A DNA stretch of 8,430 nucleotides from contig MERE01000028.1 in the NCBI GenBank assembly GCA_001771975.1, positions 1-8,430 of the forward strand. The letters run 5' to 3'. Below, in pieces: positions 6,396 to 8,430 of the stretch. The stretch is from Betaproteobacteria bacterium RIFCSPLOWO2_02_FULL_68_150 (GTDB taxonomy: Bacteria > Pseudomonadota > Gammaproteobacteria > Burkholderiales > SG8-39). A model generated the notes under the pieces. It did no database searches. It was given only the letters and a program-made list of their open reading frames with translations, and was not told the origin of the DNA. The translations under genes and the position numbers were made by a program. Every line of letters begins with the position of its first letter. Position 1 is the first letter of the stretch.

Positions 6396-8348
6396 TCAGG
6401 ACGGCTCATCGCCGGCGCGCTCGCCCGGCGATGAGCGCGCCCCAACGATGCCGAGCCGCTGCTTGAGCGGCAGTTGCGCGCCGCCCAGCAGCGCCGCGTA
6501 GAACATCGTGTTGGTCATCACCTTCTTCACGTAATCACGCGTCTCGTTGAACGGGATCGTTTCGGCGTAAATCGCGCCTTCCAGCGGTTTGGCGTCGCGC
6601 CAGCGGCGCGCACGTCCGGGGCCGGCGTTGTACGCCGCACTGGCGAGCACCGGGTGACCGAGGATTTCGAGCACGTGCTTGAGATACCCCGCCCCGAGCG
6701 TGACGTTGGTCGCGACCTCGAGCACGCGCTGCGGCGAAACACTCAGGCCGATCTTGCGTGCCATCCAGTTCGCGGTCGCCGGCATCAGTTGCATCAGGCC
6801 GCGCGCGCCGGCAGAGGACCTGGCATCCGTGATGAAGCGACTTTCCTGCCGCACCAACCCGAGCACCCAGGCCTCCTCCAGCTCGAAGGCGCGCGCCTGC
6901 TCGCGGAACACATCGCGGTAGGGCGCCAGAAAGCGCACCTGGAAATTGTGCTGCCGCACCGTGCGGTCCGCCGTGTTGATGGCGCGGTCGAAAACTTCGG
7001 CGCGGCGCGCCAGCTCCGCCGCCGCGAGCAATTGCCCATCGTCCATGCCGCGGATCGTGAAATTCCATTCGCGCGTCGCCTCGCTGCGCAAGCCCAGGCG
7101 GTACAGCTCGAGCGCGCGCGCCAGCCCCGCGCTCCCCTTGACGAGCGCCACCTCTTCCTGGTTCGGGACGTGAAACGGCTCCGGCACCGCTACCGGCTGG
7201 CCGAGCTCCTCCGCGGCAAGCAGGCCGTAGAAATTCGGCCGGCCGGCGATGCGCAGATAGTAGGCACGCGCACCGTCGGCGCTGCCCTGCGCCCCGAGAG
7301 CGCGCCCGTACCAATAGGCCCACGCCGGATCCTGGCGCGCCGTGATCGACATCGGATCGATCGCCTCGCGCACCATCTGCCAGTCCGCTGCACGCAGCGC
7401 GGCGCGCGCCTTCCACGCCAGCTGCTCGTCGCTCAGGTCGGCATCGCCTGCCAGGCGGTACCAGGCAACCGCCTCCACCAGGTGACGGCGTGCGGCTTCG
7501 TACGCGATCAGCCCCCACAGGCTCCTGCGCTCGGCGTCGTCGAGACGCTGCCCGAGCGGCCCCCTGAGAACTTCTGCCGCGGGACGCGGATCGGTGCGCG
7601 CCAGCCGCACGAAGGCAAATCGCAGCATCGCGCGCGCCGCGCGGCGCTCCAGTTGCGCGGGCGGATTGGCGAGCACGCGCTGCGGCGCGCTCGCCGCCTG
7701 CTGCAGCAACCGCTCATCGGGCGCATCGCCCTTCGGCAGGTAGCCGAGTGCCCGCTTGGCAGCGGCCAGTTGTCCGTGGTCGAGCAAGAGCTGCACCCGC
7801 TCCCAGACGTGGCCGCTGTCCAACCGACCCGCGGTCATCATCGTCTCCGCGAGCCCAGTGCAGCCCGCGGGCAGCTCTTTCGGCTCGCGCCACATCGATC
7901 GCGCTTCCTCGAACGCTCCATCGTCGGCGCGCGCGAGGCGCGAAGACCAGGCGTAACAGCGGATTTCCAGGTCATCGCGCTCGAGCGGTGCAAGTTCCAG
8001 ATCGAATGCCGTCCATTCGCCGCGGCGCCCGAGCTCCTTGAGCCATTCGCCGCGCAGACGCTCGGCGAGATAACTTCCGCCATGGCGCGTGAGGAAGGCA
8101 ATCACCTCCTGCGGCGGCGCGTCTTCCAGCCGCAGCTTCAGGCGCCAGTAGTCGAGGTAGGGCTCGAGCAGGTGCCCTTCGAGCAGCACCGCCTGCTTCG
8201 CCAGCTTGAACGCATCTCCGGCGCGGAACGCATCGTGCGCGGCCAGCAGCGCGTCATCGGGAGTCGGTTTTTTCGGCGCCGCCTGCGCCGCTCCCGAACC
8301 AAGCACGGCAAGCGCCAGTGCTATAGTCAGGAAGTGCCGCAGAAACAT
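6396..8348 (-). CDS. slt: Soluble lytic murein transglycosylase, Slt70-like
   Basis: A 650-residue periplasmic enzyme that cleaves the MurNAc-GlcNAc bond of peptidoglycan, forming 1,6-anhydroMurNAc ends. E. coli Slt70 is 645 aa with its signal peptide. Start ATG 8348 gives a clean signal peptide (MFLRHFLTIALALAVLGSG, likely cleavage AQA|A after residue 23). The frame stays open to 8423, but that reading has no signal peptide at its start and crosses the divergent gene. Residues about 27-480 form the Ala/Leu/Arg-rich helical superhelix (U and L domains), including RPNFYGLLAAEELG (370-383). The catalytic SLT domain is about 485-625: catalytic E502 in VRQESRF, SSAGARGLMQLMPATA (511-526), GAGYLKHVL, AAYNAGPGRARRW (571-583) and the C-terminal ETIPFNETRDYVKKVMTNTMFY. 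There is no Shine-Dalgarno before the ATG; an extended -10-like element places +1 close to the start codon. It leads the slt-SDR-cca block. Confidence 0.96.
   Translation of the reverse strand: MFLRHFLTIALALAVLGSGAAQAAPKKPTPDDALLAAHDAFRAGDAFKLAKQAVLLEGHLLEPYLDYWRLKLRLEDAPPQEVIAFLTRHGGSYLAERLRGEWLKELGRRGEWTAFDLELAPLERDDLEIRCYAWSSRLARADDGAFEEARSMWREPKELPAGCTGLAETMMTAGRLDSGHVWERVQLLLDHGQLAAAKRALGYLPKGDAPDERLLQQAASAPQRVLANPPAQLERRAARAMLRFAFVRLARTDPRPAAEVLRGPLGQRLDDAERRSLWGLIAYEAARRHLVEAVAWYRLAGDADLSDEQLAWKARAALRAADWQMVREAIDPMSITARQDPAWAYWYGRALGAQGSADGARAYYLRIAGRPNFYGLLAAEELGQPVAVPEPFHVPNQEEVALVKGSAGLARALELYRLGLRSEATREWNFTIRGMDDGQLLAAAELARRAEVFDRAINTADRTVRQHNFQVRFLAPYRDVFREQARAFELEEAWVLGLVRQESRFITDARSSAGARGLMQLMPATANWMARKIGLSVSPQRVLEVATNVTLGAGYLKHVLEILGHPVLASAAYNAGPGRARRWRDAKPLEGAIYAETIPFNETRDYVKKVMTNTMFYAALLGGAQLPLKQRLGIVGARSSPGERAGDEPS
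8319..8327 (+). promoter_or_regulatory. Extended -10 promoter element for the rightward partial gene
   Basis: TGCTATAGT on the plus strand: TATAGT matches the sigma-70 -10 consensus at 5 of 6 positions and is preceded by TGn. No good -35 is visible at 16-17 bp spacing, which extended -10 promoters can tolerate. Predicted +1 is near 8334, giving a leader of about 29 nt that holds a weak GGGG 10 nt before ATG 8363. The element lies inside the slt signal-peptide codons, one of which is the A+T-rich ATA (Ile9). Confidence 0.45.
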
Positions 8349-8354
8349 GGGGTA

Positions 8355-8363
8355 AGCATAGCA
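8355..8363 (-). promoter_or_regulatory. Extended -10-like element for slt
   Basis: TGCTATGCT on the minus strand: TATGCT matches the -10 consensus at 4 of 6 positions and has the TGn extension. The -35 region is poor. With normal spacing, +1 falls at about 8348, the A of the slt ATG, so the transcript would be leaderless or nearly so. This agrees with the absence of a Shine-Dalgarno. It overlaps the first base of the divergent start codon (8363). Confidence 0.35.
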
Positions 8364-8430
8364 TGCGGGACGAGGCGCTGAAGGCTTGGCGCGCAGCCGA
8401 GCGGACGCGGCTGATCGCCGCACGCGAGGC
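8363..8430 (+). CDS. Partial N-terminus, possibly 5-formyltetrahydrofolate cyclo-ligase
   Basis: This plus-strand reading frame starts at ATG 8363 and runs off the right edge after 22 full codons (MRDEALKAWRAAERTRLIAA, then RE and a partial codon). The short charged helix, with an x-L-x-A-A-R-E pattern, resembles the N-terminus of 5-formyltetrahydrofolate cyclo-ligases, which recycle 5-formyl-THF to 5,10-methenyl-THF using ATP. I also remember this gene as the usual divergent neighbour of slt in betaproteobacteria. Only the helix can be seen: the ATP-binding and folate-binding motifs would lie outside the window. An extended -10 element upstream and a weak GGGG at 8349-8352 support this being a true gene start. 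That a gene starts here is fairly likely; its identity is tentative. Confidence 0.5.
   Translation, partial: MRDEALKAWRAAERTRLIAARE

Noticed and set aside
6474..8381. A 635-codon open frame on the plus strand opposite slt
   Set aside because: Its translation is a His/Arg/Ala-rich mirror of slt codons with no recognisable domain. In GC-rich DNA the antisense frame of a real gene often stays open. The minus strand encodes a complete Slt70.
8349..8423. N-terminal extension of slt to 8423
   Set aside because: It would bury the signal peptide 25 residues in and overlap the divergent gene's coding sequence.
1..8430. Mobile element, CRISPR array, toxin-antitoxin or phage-defence system
   Set aside because: I saw no terminal inverted repeats, transposase or integrase motifs, spaced direct repeats or small paired genes. 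All eight reading frames fit ordinary chromosomal functions.

Overview
The window is a compact, GC-rich (roughly two thirds G+C by eye) stretch of bacterial chromosome. It reads as betaproteobacterial, from the codon usage and from the order lytic transglycosylase, NDUFA9-type NAD(P)-binding protein, cca, with a probable 5-formyltetrahydrofolate cyclo-ligase gene diverging upstream. I remember that order as common in Burkholderiales, Rhodocyclales and Nitrosomonadales, but this is recollection and not a search. All complete genes lie on the minus strand, so they read from high to low coordinates. No stretch over 300 bases lacks a gene.

Right-hand block (about 8430 to 4316): a partial plus-strand gene runs off the right edge. 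Its start codon is only 14 bp from the divergent start codon of slt. Each gene has an extended -10-like element, one on each strand. After slt (periplasmic Slt70-type murein transglycosylase) come an atypical SDR of the NDUFA9-like family and cca (the enzyme that adds CCA to tRNA 3' ends). Gaps are 3 and 19 nt, so this is probably one transcript. The Cca protein keeps its nucleotidyltransferase motifs but lacks the C-terminal HD phosphohydrolase motif found in E. coli-type Cca.

Left-hand block (about 4261 to 1): a four-gene, tightly coupled export operon encodes a periplasmic adaptor (MacA/HlyD type, with the R-x3-L-x6-S TolC-docking pattern), a MacB/LolD-type ATPase and two paralogous MacB/FtsX-type permeases. 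Junctions are a 4-bp ATGA overlap and two 2-nt gaps. Together they look like a split MacAB-like tripartite efflux or export pump, probably with two different permease subunits. No outer-membrane factor gene is in view, and the substrate cannot be read from sequence. The second permease is open to the left edge and appears to lack only the last two bases of its stop codon.

The two blocks are separated by about 54 bp holding two GC-rich inverted repeats without a U-tract. I see no mobile element, CRISPR array, tRNA, rRNA or prophage gene, and no sign of recent transfer. Nothing here strikes me as a wholly new system. The points most worth a second look are the slt divergent promoter arrangement, the HD-less Cca and the twin hairpins before the export operon.
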